DNA of 64,000 nucleotides, from contig NZ_CP025113.1 of assembly GCF_002831585.1 (NCBI RefSeq), positions 2,356,001 through 2,420,000 of the forward strand. The letters are read 5' to 3'. This document shows positions 53,544 to 64,000 of this stretch, piece by piece (position 1 is the stretch's first letter; the number at the start of each line of letters is the position of its first letter). Position numbers and translations under genes: made by a program. This stretch comes from Bradyrhizobium sp. SK17 (GTDB lineage: Bacteria; Pseudomonadota; Alphaproteobacteria; Rhizobiales; Xanthobacteraceae). The notes under the pieces were generated by a model. The model did no database searches. It saw nothing but the letters and a program-made list of their open reading frames with translations, and had not been told where the DNA came from.

Positions 53544-53761
53544 GTGCTGGTCCGAAATAGCGCGGTGAGGCTGGAGCGGTATGCACAGCCGCGACGTAGA
53601 TTTCCAATCACTCGTATAACGTCATCCGTAATGGATGCGTTCCGTGCGGCATCACCACGGCGAACCAAATATCCGTGTGACATATCTCGACGACGATCAC
53701 GAAGCCGCGCTCAAACAATCTCTAGCGAGCGGGCTTTTTCAGGCGATGCTGCCGTTCACGA

Positions 53762-54655
<894 letters not shown>

Positions 54656-54721
54656 TCATGAGTCCTGCTCATAAGTCCATCCCGATTTTTACGTCTAATT
54701 GCCCACCGGTGCACGCCCTAA

Positions 54722-55756
<1,035 letters not shown>

Positions 55757-55770
55757 ACGCGTCTTTTCCT

Positions 55771-55875
55771 CCGTCATTCCGGGGCGTGCGAAGCACGAAC
55801 CCGGAGTCCCATCAGGCCGCATCACCCGTCGTGAAATGGATTCCGGGCTCTCGCTTCGCGAGCCCCGGAATGACG
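55771..55875. repeat. Palindromic repeat (CCGTCATTCCGGGGC type)
   Basis: Outer arms CGTCATTCCGGGGC and GCCCCGGAATGACG with inner arms GAACCCGGA / ATTCCGGGCTC. Lies between the convergent aldo/keto reductase and OmpA-like genes and could end both transcripts. Confidence 0.8.
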
Positions 55876-55953
55876 AGGGAGAGACTCGGCGTCGTCCTGG
55901 CTTTCGCCAGGACGGCGGATGGTCGGCGCGTTACCGCCAACCCCACGGCGCGA

Positions 55954-56982
55954 TCAGCGTTCCGTCAGCTTCAGCTCGATGCGGCGGTTGCGCTTGTAGG
56001 CGTCTTCGGTCTGCGCGGTGTCGAGCGGCTGGAATTCGGCGAAGCCGGCGGCGACCAGGCGCTGCGCCGGCACGCCGAGCGAGACCAGATACTGCACCAC
56101 CGAGATCGCGCGCGCCGAGGACAATTCCCAGTTCGACTTGAACAGCGGGCTGTTGATCGGCCGAACGTCGGTATGACCGTCGACGCGCAGCACCCAGCCG
56201 ATCTCGCTCGGGATCTTCTTGTCGAGATCGACCAGCGCACTCGCCACGGTATCGAGTTCGGTCTTGCCCTCCGGCAGCAGCGTCGCCTGGCCGGTGTCGA
56301 AGAACACTTCGGACTGGAACACGAAGCGGTCGCCGACGACGCGGATATCGGGGCGGTTGCCGAGGATGGCGCGCAGCCGGCCGAAGAATTCCGAGCGGTA
56401 CTTCGACAGCTCCTGCACCCGCTGCGCCAGGGCCACGTTGAGGCGCGAGCCGAGATCGGCGATCCGGTTCTGCGATTCCTTGTCGCGCTTCTCGGAGGCA
56501 TCGAGCGCCTCCTCGAGCGCAGCGAGCTGGCGGCGCAGCGCGCTGATCTGCTGGTTCAAGACCTCGATCTGCGCCAGCGCGCGCGACGACACGCTCTTCT
56601 CGGATTCCAGCGCCTTGTTGAGCTCGGTGGCGCGGCCCTGTGCGTCGTTGCCGGAATTGGCGAGCCCTTCATAGAGCCCCTTCATGCGGTCGCGCTCGCC
56701 TTCGGCCGAAGCCAGGCCGGCGCGTAGCTGCGACACCTGGTCGTCGAGCGTCAGCTTGGAGAGCTTCTCCAGCGACAGCAAGTCGTTGAGCTGGGCGATC
56801 TTGGCGGTGAGCTGCTCCAGCGCCTTGTCCTTGCCGGTGACCTCCTGCGACAGGAAGAACTGCACGACGAGGAACACCGAAAGCAGGAACACGATCGACA
56901 GTACCAGCGTCGACAGCGCGTCGACGAAGCCGGGCCAGTAGTTGAAGCCGGATTCGCTGCGGCGCGAGCGGGCGAGGGCCAT
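55954..56982 (-). CDS. MotB/OmpA-type peptidoglycan-binding protein
   Basis: 342 residues. One N-terminal membrane helix (YWPGFVDALSTLVLSIVFLLSVFLVVQFF) contains the Asp in the position of the MotB/TolR proton site. A long coiled coil (about residues 55-210) follows, then an OmpA-like domain with VDGHTDVRPINSP, NWELSSARAISVVQYL and AAGFAEFQPLDTAQTEDAYKRNRRIELKL (peptidoglycan-binding Asp and Arg). Downstream of and probably co-transcribed with the MotA/TolQ-like gene. Likely a stator-like ion-driven complex. No flagellar genes nearby, so not clearly part of a flagellum. Confidence 0.9.
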   Translation of the reverse strand: MALARSRRSESGFNYWPGFVDALSTLVLSIVFLLSVFLVVQFFLSQEVTGKDKALEQLTAKIAQLNDLLSLEKLSKLTLDDQVSQLRAGLASAEGERDRMKGLYEGLANSGNDAQGRATELNKALESEKSVSSRALAQIEVLNQQISALRRQLAALEEALDASEKRDKESQNRIADLGSRLNVALAQRVQELSKYRSEFFGRLRAILGNRPDIRVVGDRFVFQSEVFFDTGQATLLPEGKTELDTVASALVDLDKKIPSEIGWVLRVDGHTDVRPINSPLFKSNWELSSARAISVVQYLVSLGVPAQRLVAAGFAEFQPLDTAQTEDAYKRNRRIELKLTER

Positions 56983-57013
56983 GAAATGTCTCCCTGGACT
57001 TGGTGCGCCCCGG

Positions 57014-58003
57014 CTAGCTCTTCTCGGGCTGGCGGGCGAGGCGTTCGAGCAGCCGCTTGATCTCGCGGTTCTGCTCGCCCTGGCCGTCGGCCCATTCGCG
57101 GATCATCTGCTGCTCGGTGCGCATATGCGCCACCAGGCCCTGGATCGCCTCGGCCAGATTGGCCATCGCGGCCGTGGTGTTGCGGCCGCCGCCGCTGCCT
57201 TCCTCGAGCGTGGTGCGGAGGCGATCGATCGCGCCCTGCATGTCGCCGGAGGCGCCGGTCTCATCGCCGGAAATGCCGCGTACCGTGGTGGCAAGCCAGT
57301 CCTCGAGGTCGGTGTAGAAGCGGTTCTGGGCCTGGCTCGATTGCAGGTCGAGGAAGCCGAGGATCAGCGAGCCGGCGAGGCCGAACAGCGACGACGAGAA
57401 CGAGATGCCCATGCCGCCGAGCGGAGCGGCCAGCCCTTCCTTCAGCGTATCGAACAGCGCGCCGGCGTCGCCGCCGACCTTGAGCCCGTCAATCACCTTG
57501 CCGACCGAGCCGACCGTCTCGATCAGGCCCCAGAAGGTGCCGAGCAGGCCGAGGAACACGAGCAGGCCGGTCATGTAGCGCGAGATATCGCGGGCTTCAT
57601 CCAGGCGGGTCGCGATCGAATCCAGCAGATGCCGCATGGTCTGCTGCGTGATCGACATCCGCCCGGTGCGCTCGCCGCCGAGAATGGCTGCCATCGGAGC
57701 AAGCAGCGTCGGACGGCGCTCGATCGCAAGGCCGGGATCGGCGATGCGAAAATTGTTGACCCAGGCCACTTCAGGATAGAGCCGGATCACCTGGCGGAAC
57801 GCCAGGATGACGCCGATCAGGAGCACCGCGCCGATCAGGGCGTTGAGCCCGGGATTGGCGAAGAATGCGGTGACGATCTGCTTGTACAGCACGACCCCGA
57901 CCAGCCCGCAGAGCACCAGGAAGACCAGCATCCGCACCAGGAAGATCCGGGGCGAGGACAGCTTGCTCAGTTCGATCTCCATGTCGGAGCGGGTAGTGGG
58001 CAT
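57014..58003 (-). CDS. MotA/TolQ/ExbB-type proton channel protein
   Basis: 329 residues with about four helices: LVRMLVFLVLCGLVGVVLYKQ, LNALIGAVLLIGVILAF, MTGLLVFLGLLGTFWGLIETVGSVGKVIDGL and PLGGMGISFSSSLFGLAGSLILGFLDL. The last two carry the conserved TolQ/MotA channel signature. The C-terminal cytoplasmic part is helical. The stop is 31 bp upstream of the OmpA-like gene, so the two encode a stator pair. Confidence 0.92.
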   Translation of the reverse strand: MPTTRSDMEIELSKLSSPRIFLVRMLVFLVLCGLVGVVLYKQIVTAFFANPGLNALIGAVLLIGVILAFRQVIRLYPEVAWVNNFRIADPGLAIERRPTLLAPMAAILGGERTGRMSITQQTMRHLLDSIATRLDEARDISRYMTGLLVFLGLLGTFWGLIETVGSVGKVIDGLKVGGDAGALFDTLKEGLAAPLGGMGISFSSSLFGLAGSLILGFLDLQSSQAQNRFYTDLEDWLATTVRGISGDETGASGDMQGAIDRLRTTLEEGSGGGRNTTAAMANLAEAIQGLVAHMRTEQQMIREWADGQGEQNREIKRLLERLARQPEKS

Positions 58004-58541
58004 TGCCTAGTCATCCGTTCGCGAAGGCCGCATCTGTGCGCAATATGGCACAGCGGTGCAGTGAGGAAAGCCGAATCCAAGGGCGGTGGACAGAACCTTG
58101 GGCTGAATCCGGCACTGGCCGCAGCCGTATCCCGCCTTCCGGGGCTCGGTGCCGCGTCATCCGCGGCGGCGGCCGGTCCCGCTTGCGAGCGCAAGGCGCC
58201 GCCGCGGCGGCATGCCTTGCCGAGGAGCCGGGTGGTGCGGTGGCTGATTCGGGCCAAAGGGCTCGTCATGCGATGTGCCGCATGGATGCGCACCGAACTG
58301 CCCTGTTCCCGCTCATGTATTCGTTAACGCATTCCCGCAGCCTCCGATGGAACCCGCTCACAATCCGGTGAGTCGATAAAACATGCCGCGATATCAGTGC
58401 GATAGGTTTGTGTGACAATGAGCCGCCCGGCAAACGCATTGCGTCGCAGCAAGCGAGATTTATTTTCACCGCAACAACACGCGCGGTGTCGTCGTGACAC
58501 CGCCGTTGGTTTGTCTGAACCTACAGGGGGCGATTTCTTCG
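58004..58541. other. Divergent intergenic region before the RND operon
   Basis: 538 bp without a supported gene. It should contain promoters for the MotA-like gene (leftward) and the RND operon (rightward). An in-frame GTG at 58494 would extend the adaptor by 16 residues and is rejected, because the ATG at 58542 directly precedes the lipoprotein signal. Confidence 0.4.
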
Positions 58542-59747
58542 ATGTCTGGTCTTCGCGCGCAATCGGCATGCATTGCTCTGATGCTGGCCGTAACGGCGCC
58601 ACTGCTTGCTGGCTGTAACGAGCCGAATTCCGCAACCGCGGCCGTGCAAGCGCCTGAGCCGGACGTCAGCGTCGTCACCGTGAAGCCGCAGGCACGCGCG
58701 ATGGTGCGCGAACTGCCGGGCCGCATCGCGCCGACCCGCGTCTCCGAGGTACGCCCGCGCGTCTCCGGCATCGTGGTCAACCGCATGTTCCATCAGGGCA
58801 GCGAGGTGAAGGTCGGCGACCCGCTGTATCAGATCGATCCGCGTCCGTTCGAGGTCGAGGTGCAGTCAACCGAGGCGGCGTTGGCGCGCGCCAAGGCCGT
58901 GCTCGAACAGGCCTCGTTGCAGGCCCGCCGTATCGCCACCCTGACCAGCCAGCGTGCGGCGCCGGAAGCCGAGAACGAAAAGGCGATCGCGACGCTGAAG
59001 GGAGCCGAGGCCGACGTGCAGGGCCGCGAGGCCGACGTTGCGCGCGCAAAGCTCAACCTGGATTACGCCACCATCCGCGCGCCGATCGACGGCACCATTG
59101 GTGCCGCGCTGGTCTCTGAAGGCGCGCTCGTCGTGCAGAACGACGCCGCGAGCCTTGCCACCATCCAGCAGCTCGACCCGATCTACGCCGACTTCCAGCA
59201 GTCGGTCACCGAGTTGAGCCAGCTTCGCCGCGACTTCGAGAGTGGCGATCTCGATCGCATCGAGTCCGATGCGATGAAGGTTCGCCTCGTGCTCGACGAC
59301 GGCTCGATCTACGCCCTGCCGGGCAAGCTGCTGTTCTCCGACGCCAAGGTCGACGCCCACACCGGGCAGGTCACGTTGCGCGGTGAATTCCCGAATCCGA
59401 AGCGGGTCCTGCTGCCGGGCATGTATGTCCGCGTCCAGATCGAGCAGGGCATCGACACCGACGCGATCGCCGTGCCGCAGCAGGCGATCCAGCGCAATGG
59501 CGGCGGCGGCAGCGAGGTGTTCGTCGTCAAGGACGACAATCTCGTCGCGGTGCAGCCGGTGCGTACCGGCTCGTTGCAGGGCGGCACCTGGTTCGTGACC
59601 GAGGGCCTGAAGGCCGGCGACAAGGTCGTCGTCGAGGGGTTCCAGAAATTCGCTGCCGGCGACAAGGTGCGGCCGCGGGCCTGGCACGAGGCCGACGCGG
59701 CTGCCGCACAGCCGGATTCGCAACAGACCGCGCACGCGCGGCGGTGA
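58542..59747 (+). CDS. RND efflux periplasmic adaptor (membrane fusion lipoprotein)
   Basis: 401 residues. The signal peptide ends in the lipobox LLAGC, so it is a lipoprotein like AcrA/MexA. Domains: MP/barrel-sandwich start PGRIAPTRVSEVRPRVSGIVVNRMFHQGSEVKVGDPLYQIDP, an alpha-hairpin at about residues 105-165, and lipoyl second half LNLDYATIRAPIDGTIGAALVSEGALV. Then the beta-barrel (FPNPKRVLLPGMYVRVQI). It bridges inner-membrane pump and outer-membrane channel. 6 bp before the pump gene. No TolC-type gene follows in this window. Confidence 0.95.
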   Translation: MSGLRAQSACIALMLAVTAPLLAGCNEPNSATAAVQAPEPDVSVVTVKPQARAMVRELPGRIAPTRVSEVRPRVSGIVVNRMFHQGSEVKVGDPLYQIDPRPFEVEVQSTEAALARAKAVLEQASLQARRIATLTSQRAAPEAENEKAIATLKGAEADVQGREADVARAKLNLDYATIRAPIDGTIGAALVSEGALVVQNDAASLATIQQLDPIYADFQQSVTELSQLRRDFESGDLDRIESDAMKVRLVLDDGSIYALPGKLLFSDAKVDAHTGQVTLRGEFPNPKRVLLPGMYVRVQIEQGIDTDAIAVPQQAIQRNGGGGSEVFVVKDDNLVAVQPVRTGSLQGGTWFVTEGLKAGDKVVVEGFQKFAAGDKVRPRAWHEADAAAAQPDSQQTAHARR

Positions 59748-59753
59748 TCCGAG

Positions 59754-62700
59754 ATGCCTAGTTTCTTCATCGACAGGCCGATCTTCGCCTGGGTCGTCGC
59801 GCTGTTCATCTGTCTGATCGGCGCGATCTCGATCCCGCTGCTCGCCGTCGCGCAGTACCCGATCATCGCGCCGCCCTCGATCTCGATCTCGACCAGCTAT
59901 CCCGGCGCGTCGCCGGAGAACCTCTACAACAGCGTGACGCGGTTGATCGAGGAGGAGCTCAATGGCGCCGCCAACATCCTGAACTTCGAATCGACCTCCG
60001 ACTCGCTCGGCCAGGTCGAGATCATCGCCAACTTCAAGCCGGGCACCGACACCAGCCAGGCCTCGGTCGAGGTGCAGAACCGCCTCAAGCGCGTCGAGGC
60101 GCGGCTGCCGCGCGCCGTGATCCAGCAGGGCATCCTGGTCGAGGAAGCGTCCTCGGCCGTGCTGCAGATCATCACGCTGAACTCGACCGACGGTTCGCTG
60201 GATGAAGTGGGCCTCGGCGACTTCATGATCCGCAACGTGCTGGGCGAGGTGCGCCGCATCCCCGGCGTCGGCCGAGCCACGCTGTATTCGACCGAACGTT
60301 CGCTGCGCATCTGGATCGATCCGGCCAAGCTGGTCGGCTACGGCCTGTCGGCCGACGACGTCAACCGCGCGATCACGGCGCAGAACGCCCAGGTCGCCTC
60401 CGGCAGCATCGGCGCCGAGCCGAGCACGGACACCCAGAAGATCTCCGCGCAGGTGCTGGTCAAGGGCCAGCTCTCCTCGCCCGACGAGTTCGGCGCGATC
60501 ATCCTGCGCGCCAATGCCGATGGCTCGACGGTCCGGCTGCGCGACGTCGCACGGATCGAGATCGGCGGCCTCAGCTACCAGTTCAACACCCGTCTCGACG
60601 GCAAGCCGACGGCCGGCCTCTCGGTGCTGCTGTCGCCGAAGGGCAATGCGCTGGCGACCGCGAGCGCGGTCGAAGCCAAGATGAAGGAGCTGTCGCGCTT
60701 CTTCCCGGCCAACATCTCCTATGAGATCCCCTACAACATCACGCCGGTGGTGAAGGCCTCGATCGAGAAGGTCCTGATGACCCTGGTCGAGGCGGTGGTG
60801 CTGGTGTTCATCGTGATGTTCCTGTTCCTGCAGAACATCCGCTACACCATCATTCCGACCATCGTGGTCCCGGTGGCGTTGCTCGGCACCTGCGCGACCC
60901 TGATGGCGGTCGGCTTCTCGATCAACATGCTGACCATGTTCGGCATGGTGCTCGCGGTCGGCATCCTGGTCGACGACGCCATCGTCGTGGTCGAGAACGT
61001 CGAACGCATCATGGCCGAGGAAGGCCTGCCGCCGAAGGAAGCGACCCGGAAGGCGATGTCGCAGATCACCAGCGCGATCATCGGCATCACGCTGGTGCTG
61101 ATGGCGGTGTTCGTGCCGATGGCGTTCTTCCCCGGCTCGGTCGGCATCATCTATCGCCAGTTCTCGGTCACCATGGTGGCGGCGATCGCGTTCTCGGCGC
61201 TGCTCGCGCTGTCGCTGACGCCGGCGCTGTGCGCGACCTTGCTCAAGCCGGTCGAGAAGGGCCATGGCCATGCGCGAAAGGGCGTGTTCGGCTGGTTCAA
61301 CCGCGTGCTCGATACCAGCCGCGCCGGCTATACGCGCACCGTGCAGGGCTCGCTGAAGCGCACCGGCCGGCTAATGGCGATCTATCTCGTGCTGTTCGCG
61401 GGCGTCGCCTACGGCTTCGTGCGGCTGCCCGGCGGCTTCCTGCCGGTCGACGACCAGGGCTTCATCACGACCGACGTGCAGACGCCGTCGGAATCCTCCT
61501 ATGCACGTACCGAAGCCGCCGTCGAGCAGGTCGAGAAGTACCTGAAGACCCGCGCCGGCATCGAGAACGTCACCTTCCTCACCGGCTTCAGCTTCCTCGG
61601 CCAGGGCATGAACACTGCGCAGGCCTTCATCACGCTGAAGGACTGGTCGGAGCGCGGCGCGAAGGATTCCGCCGCCGCGATCGTCGCCGACATCAACCGC
61701 GAGCTGTCGTCGATCCGCGACGCCAGGATCTCGGCGCTGCAACCGCCGCCGATCGACAACCTCGGCAACTCCTCGGGCTTCTCGTTCCGCTTGCAGGATC
61801 GTGGCCAGAAGGGCTATGCGGCGCTGATCGCCGCCTCCGACCGCCTGATCGCGGAGGCCAATGCCAGCCCGATCCTGCAAAAGGTCTATGTCGAGGGCCT
61901 GCCGCCGGCGCCGCAGGTCAATCTGATGATCGACCGCGAGAAGGCCGGCGCATTTGGTCTGACGTTCGAGGACATCAACAACACGATCTCGACCAATCTC
62001 GGCTCGAACTACATCAACGACTTCCCGAACCGCGGGCGCATGCAGCGCGTCATCGTGCAGGCCGACAAGACCAGCCGCATGAACGCGGACGACATCCTGA
62101 ACTACAATGTCAAGAACAGCCGCGGGCAATTGGTGCCGTTCTCGGCCTTCGCCACCATCGAATGGTCGAAGGGGCCGACGCAGATCGCGGGCTTCAACTA
62201 TTATCCGGCGGTGCGCATCTCCGGCGAGGCGAAGCCCGGCTTCACCTCGGGTGACGCGATCGCGGAGATGGAGCGGCTTGCCGACAAGCTGCCGCGCGGC
62301 TTCGGCTATGAATGGACCGGCCAGTCGTTGCAGGAGAAACTGTCGGGCTCGCAGGCGCCGTTCCTGCTCGCGCTGTCGGTGCTGGTGGTGTTCCTGTTGC
62401 TGGCCGCGCTCTATGAGAGCTGGACTATTCCGCTCGCGGTGCTGCTCACCATTCCGCTCGGCATCTTCGGCGCCGTGGTGGCGGCGACGCTGCGCGGACT
62501 GTCCAACGACGTGTATTTCACGGTCGGTCTGATCACCATCATCGGTCTGGCCGCGAAGGACGCGATCCTGATCATCGAGTTCGCCAAGGATCTGCGCGCG
62601 CAGGGTAAGCCGCTGGTCGAGGCGACGATCGAGGCGTGTAGCTTGCGGTTCCGTCCGATCCTGATGACCGGCCTTGCCTTCGTCTGCGGCGTGCTGCCGA

Positions 62701-62909
62701 TGGCGATCGCGACCGGCGCCGGCGGTGCCAGCCAGCAGGCGCTCGGCACGTCGGTGATGGGCGGCATGATCGCCGTCGTCATCCTCGCGCTGCTGCTGGT
62801 GCCGGTGTTCTTCGTCAGCGTGCAGCGCGTGCTCGCCGGCGATCGCGAGCAGGCGGCGGAGAAGGCCGAGATCTACGGCCCGCCTGCGCCGGCGAGGGGC
62901 GGCCACTGA
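59754..62909 (+). CDS. RND-family (HAE1) multidrug efflux permease
   Basis: 1051 residues, full AcrB/MexB length. Starts PSFFIDRPIFAWVVALFICLIGAISIPLLAVAQYP. TM4 has GMVLAVGILVDDAIVVVENVERIM with the two proton-relay Asp. The central part has the large periplasmic loops, and the second half is a repeat of the first with GLAAKDAILIIEFAKDLRAQGK (Lys in TM10). Proton-driven export of lipophilic drugs from the periplasm. Co-transcribed with its adaptor. Confidence 0.97.
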   Translation: MPSFFIDRPIFAWVVALFICLIGAISIPLLAVAQYPIIAPPSISISTSYPGASPENLYNSVTRLIEEELNGAANILNFESTSDSLGQVEIIANFKPGTDTSQASVEVQNRLKRVEARLPRAVIQQGILVEEASSAVLQIITLNSTDGSLDEVGLGDFMIRNVLGEVRRIPGVGRATLYSTERSLRIWIDPAKLVGYGLSADDVNRAITAQNAQVASGSIGAEPSTDTQKISAQVLVKGQLSSPDEFGAIILRANADGSTVRLRDVARIEIGGLSYQFNTRLDGKPTAGLSVLLSPKGNALATASAVEAKMKELSRFFPANISYEIPYNITPVVKASIEKVLMTLVEAVVLVFIVMFLFLQNIRYTIIPTIVVPVALLGTCATLMAVGFSINMLTMFGMVLAVGILVDDAIVVVENVERIMAEEGLPPKEATRKAMSQITSAIIGITLVLMAVFVPMAFFPGSVGIIYRQFSVTMVAAIAFSALLALSLTPALCATLLKPVEKGHGHARKGVFGWFNRVLDTSRAGYTRTVQGSLKRTGRLMAIYLVLFAGVAYGFVRLPGGFLPVDDQGFITTDVQTPSESSYARTEAAVEQVEKYLKTRAGIENVTFLTGFSFLGQGMNTAQAFITLKDWSERGAKDSAAAIVADINRELSSIRDARISALQPPPIDNLGNSSGFSFRLQDRGQKGYAALIAASDRLIAEANASPILQKVYVEGLPPAPQVNLMIDREKAGAFGLTFEDINNTISTNLGSNYINDFPNRGRMQRVIVQADKTSRMNADDILNYNVKNSRGQLVPFSAFATIEWSKGPTQIAGFNYYPAVRISGEAKPGFTSGDAIAEMERLADKLPRGFGYEWTGQSLQEKLSGSQAPFLLALSVLVVFLLLAALYESWTIPLAVLLTIPLGIFGAVVAATLRGLSNDVYFTVGLITIIGLAAKDAILIIEFAKDLRAQGKPLVEATIEACSLRFRPILMTGLAFVCGVLPMAIATGAGGASQQALGTSVMGGMIAVVILALLLVPVFFVSVQRVLAGDREQAAEKAEIYGPPAPARGGH

Positions 62910-63046
62910 CATCGGGGCCGGTCCTGATTGACTCGGGACCGGCTTGCTTTCGGTACATCGTCAATCCAGACTGCATCTCCGGATCGAACGGATTGTCCTT
63001 GGCACGGTGACGGAATGCGCAGGCATCGGCCGATCGAGAGCAGGTG

Positions 63047-64000
63047 ATGCGCCCGACCGATATCGAGATCGCGAATTATCGTTCCATTCGCCGGCTCCTC
63101 TTGCCCATCCATCCGCTGTCGGTGTTCGTCGGCGAGAACGGCGTCGGAAAATCCAATCTCTACAAGTCGATGTCGCTGTTGCGGGACGCGGCGACGGGCC
63201 GGATCACCCATACCATCGCCGACGAGGGCGGATTGAATTCGGTCTCCTGGTCCGGCATGCGCAAGCGGGGCGATGATCCCCGACTGCGGCTGGCCGCCCG
63301 ATTCGACGACATCAGATATTCGATCGAGCTCGGATATCCCGGCCCGGTCGAGGCGGCGTTTGCCGGCGAGCCGATGATCAGGTCCGAGCGGATCGAGATG
63401 ATCAGTGGCAAGCGGAACGTCCTGATGGTCGAGAGGACCAACGCGCTGGTCAGCATCCGCAACGAGAGCGGCGTCTGGGAAAGCCACAAGGATGCGCTGC
63501 TGCCGTCTGAAACCGTGCTGGCCGGCTTCTTCGACGGCAAGAACTCTCCCGAGATCGACCAGATCAGAAACGCGATGCTGGGCTGGCGCTTCTATCACGA
63601 CTTCCGCACCGATCAGGCGTCACCGATCCGGAAACCCTGCCTCGCGGTCACGACGCCGTCGCTGAGTGCCGACGGCAGCGATCTGGCCGCGACGCTGGCG
63701 ACGCTCTATTCCATCCGGCAGGACGCCGCCGAGTTGCAGGCCGCGATCGAGGATGCATTCCCGGACGCGGAGCTCCGCGCCTGGGTGGAAAACGGCCGGT
63801 GCGAGTTCGACCTGCAACTCGCGGACATGCCGCGCCCGTTCAAGGCCCACGAACTATCCGACGGCACGCTGAAATATATCTGCCTGCTCGCCGTGTTCAT
63901 GGGCTACCGGCTGCCCCCGTTCATCGTGCTGAACGAGCCGGAGGCGAGCCTGCATTCATCGCTGCTGGCACCGTTGGCGCGGCTGATCGCCAAGGCCTCG
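63047..64000 (+). CDS. AAA-family ATPase (RecF/OLD-like), 3' partial
   Basis: The gene runs off the window; 318 residues are visible from ATG 63047. IANYRSIRRLLLPIHPLSVFVGENGVGKSNLYKSM gives the N-terminal strand-helix of the SMC/RecF-like family with Walker A GENGVGKSN. Near the right edge ELSDGTLKYICLLAVF is the ABC-like signature and PPFIVLNEPEASLH a Walker B with Glu. This is the AAA_21 type of predicted ATPase found alone or with TOPRIM or nuclease partners. Whether a partner such as an OLD nuclease or PrrC-like gene follows cannot be seen. Confidence 0.9.
   Translation, partial: MRPTDIEIANYRSIRRLLLPIHPLSVFVGENGVGKSNLYKSMSLLRDAATGRITHTIADEGGLNSVSWSGMRKRGDDPRLRLAARFDDIRYSIELGYPGPVEAAFAGEPMIRSERIEMISGKRNVLMVERTNALVSIRNESGVWESHKDALLPSETVLAGFFDGKNSPEIDQIRNAMLGWRFYHDFRTDQASPIRKPCLAVTTPSLSADGSDLAATLATLYSIRQDAAELQAAIEDAFPDAELRAWVENGRCEFDLQLADMPRPFKAHELSDGTLKYICLLAVFMGYRLPPFIVLNEPEASLHSSLLAPLARLIAKAS

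Noticed and set aside
55954..58003. Zorya-type defence system suspected from adjacent MotA-like and MotB/OmpA-like genes
   Set aside because: No ZorC/ZorD/ZorE-type genes are adjacent, the MotA-like protein lacks a very long tail, and the pair sits in ordinary core context. A general stator-like pair is the simpler reading.
58866..61271. 801-residue leftward frame opposite the RND genes
   Set aside because: It is antisense to well-supported efflux genes. The Arg/His/Asp-rich composition is typical of antisense frames in high-GC genomes.

Overview
The window looks like a chromosome segment of a Bradyrhizobium-type alphaproteobacterium. This rests on the high GC of the right half, the family-typical palindromic intergenic repeats (for example the GCATGATCCGG / GGTTTTCCGAAAAGATCATGC type, present twice) and many protein families common in that genus. 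The identification is inference; no search was run. The window has two very different halves.

Left half, about 1-36.2 kb: a genomic island. It ends at an intact tRNA-Leu(CAA) (36250-36335) with a P4-type tyrosine integrase next to the tRNA 3' end and a small excisionase-like HTH gene. An orphan 3' half of a tRNA-Met(CAU) at 34.07 kb looks like the scar of a second integration. The island is built around two related modules. Module 1 (1-13 kb) is a giant secreted calcium-binding repeat protein now split into three reading frames, a TPR glycosyltransferase whose start codon overlaps the exoprotein stop, and a phosphoribosyltransferase/beta-propeller fusion. Module 2 (17.7-26.3 kb) is a cysteine-rich secreted protein, an intact 2067-residue RTX-like exoprotein (TAATG overlap) and a second TPR glycosyltransferase, again overlapping. 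Only the N-terminal C39-like piece of a type I secretion ABC transporter remains downstream. The coupling suggests that each glycosyltransferase modifies the exoprotein encoded just before it; this is inference.

The island is decaying. It has an IS3-family insertion, a staphylococcal-nuclease/dinB chimera, truncated SGNH hydrolase, DUF2130 and PEP-CTERM genes, and six genes or gene segments broken by what looks like one missing base, each with a short G or C run nearby. Other island genes are a DUF2235 hydrolase, an S1/P1 nuclease, an outer-membrane-like protein with a divergent partner sharing its N-terminal motif, and an unrecognised 329-residue protein. About 1.4 kb before the tRNA scar is nearly gene-free.

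Right half, 36.3-64 kb: dense, intact, apparently core genes. These are dsbB, an AbrB-type membrane protein, PsiF, a TetR gene divergent from two thioesterases with a duplicated operator, a cidA/cidB (lrgAB)-type pair, TauE/SafE, a DsbA-like oxidoreductase, a CGNR regulator divergent from azlCD with a perfect palindrome, two LysR genes with divergent SDR and aldo-keto reductase targets, an alpha/beta hydrolase, an HtrA-like protein lacking all three catalytic residues, an acyl-CoA ligase, PilZ, a MotA/MotB-like proton-channel pair, an RND efflux pair and a truncated AAA ATPase at the window edge.
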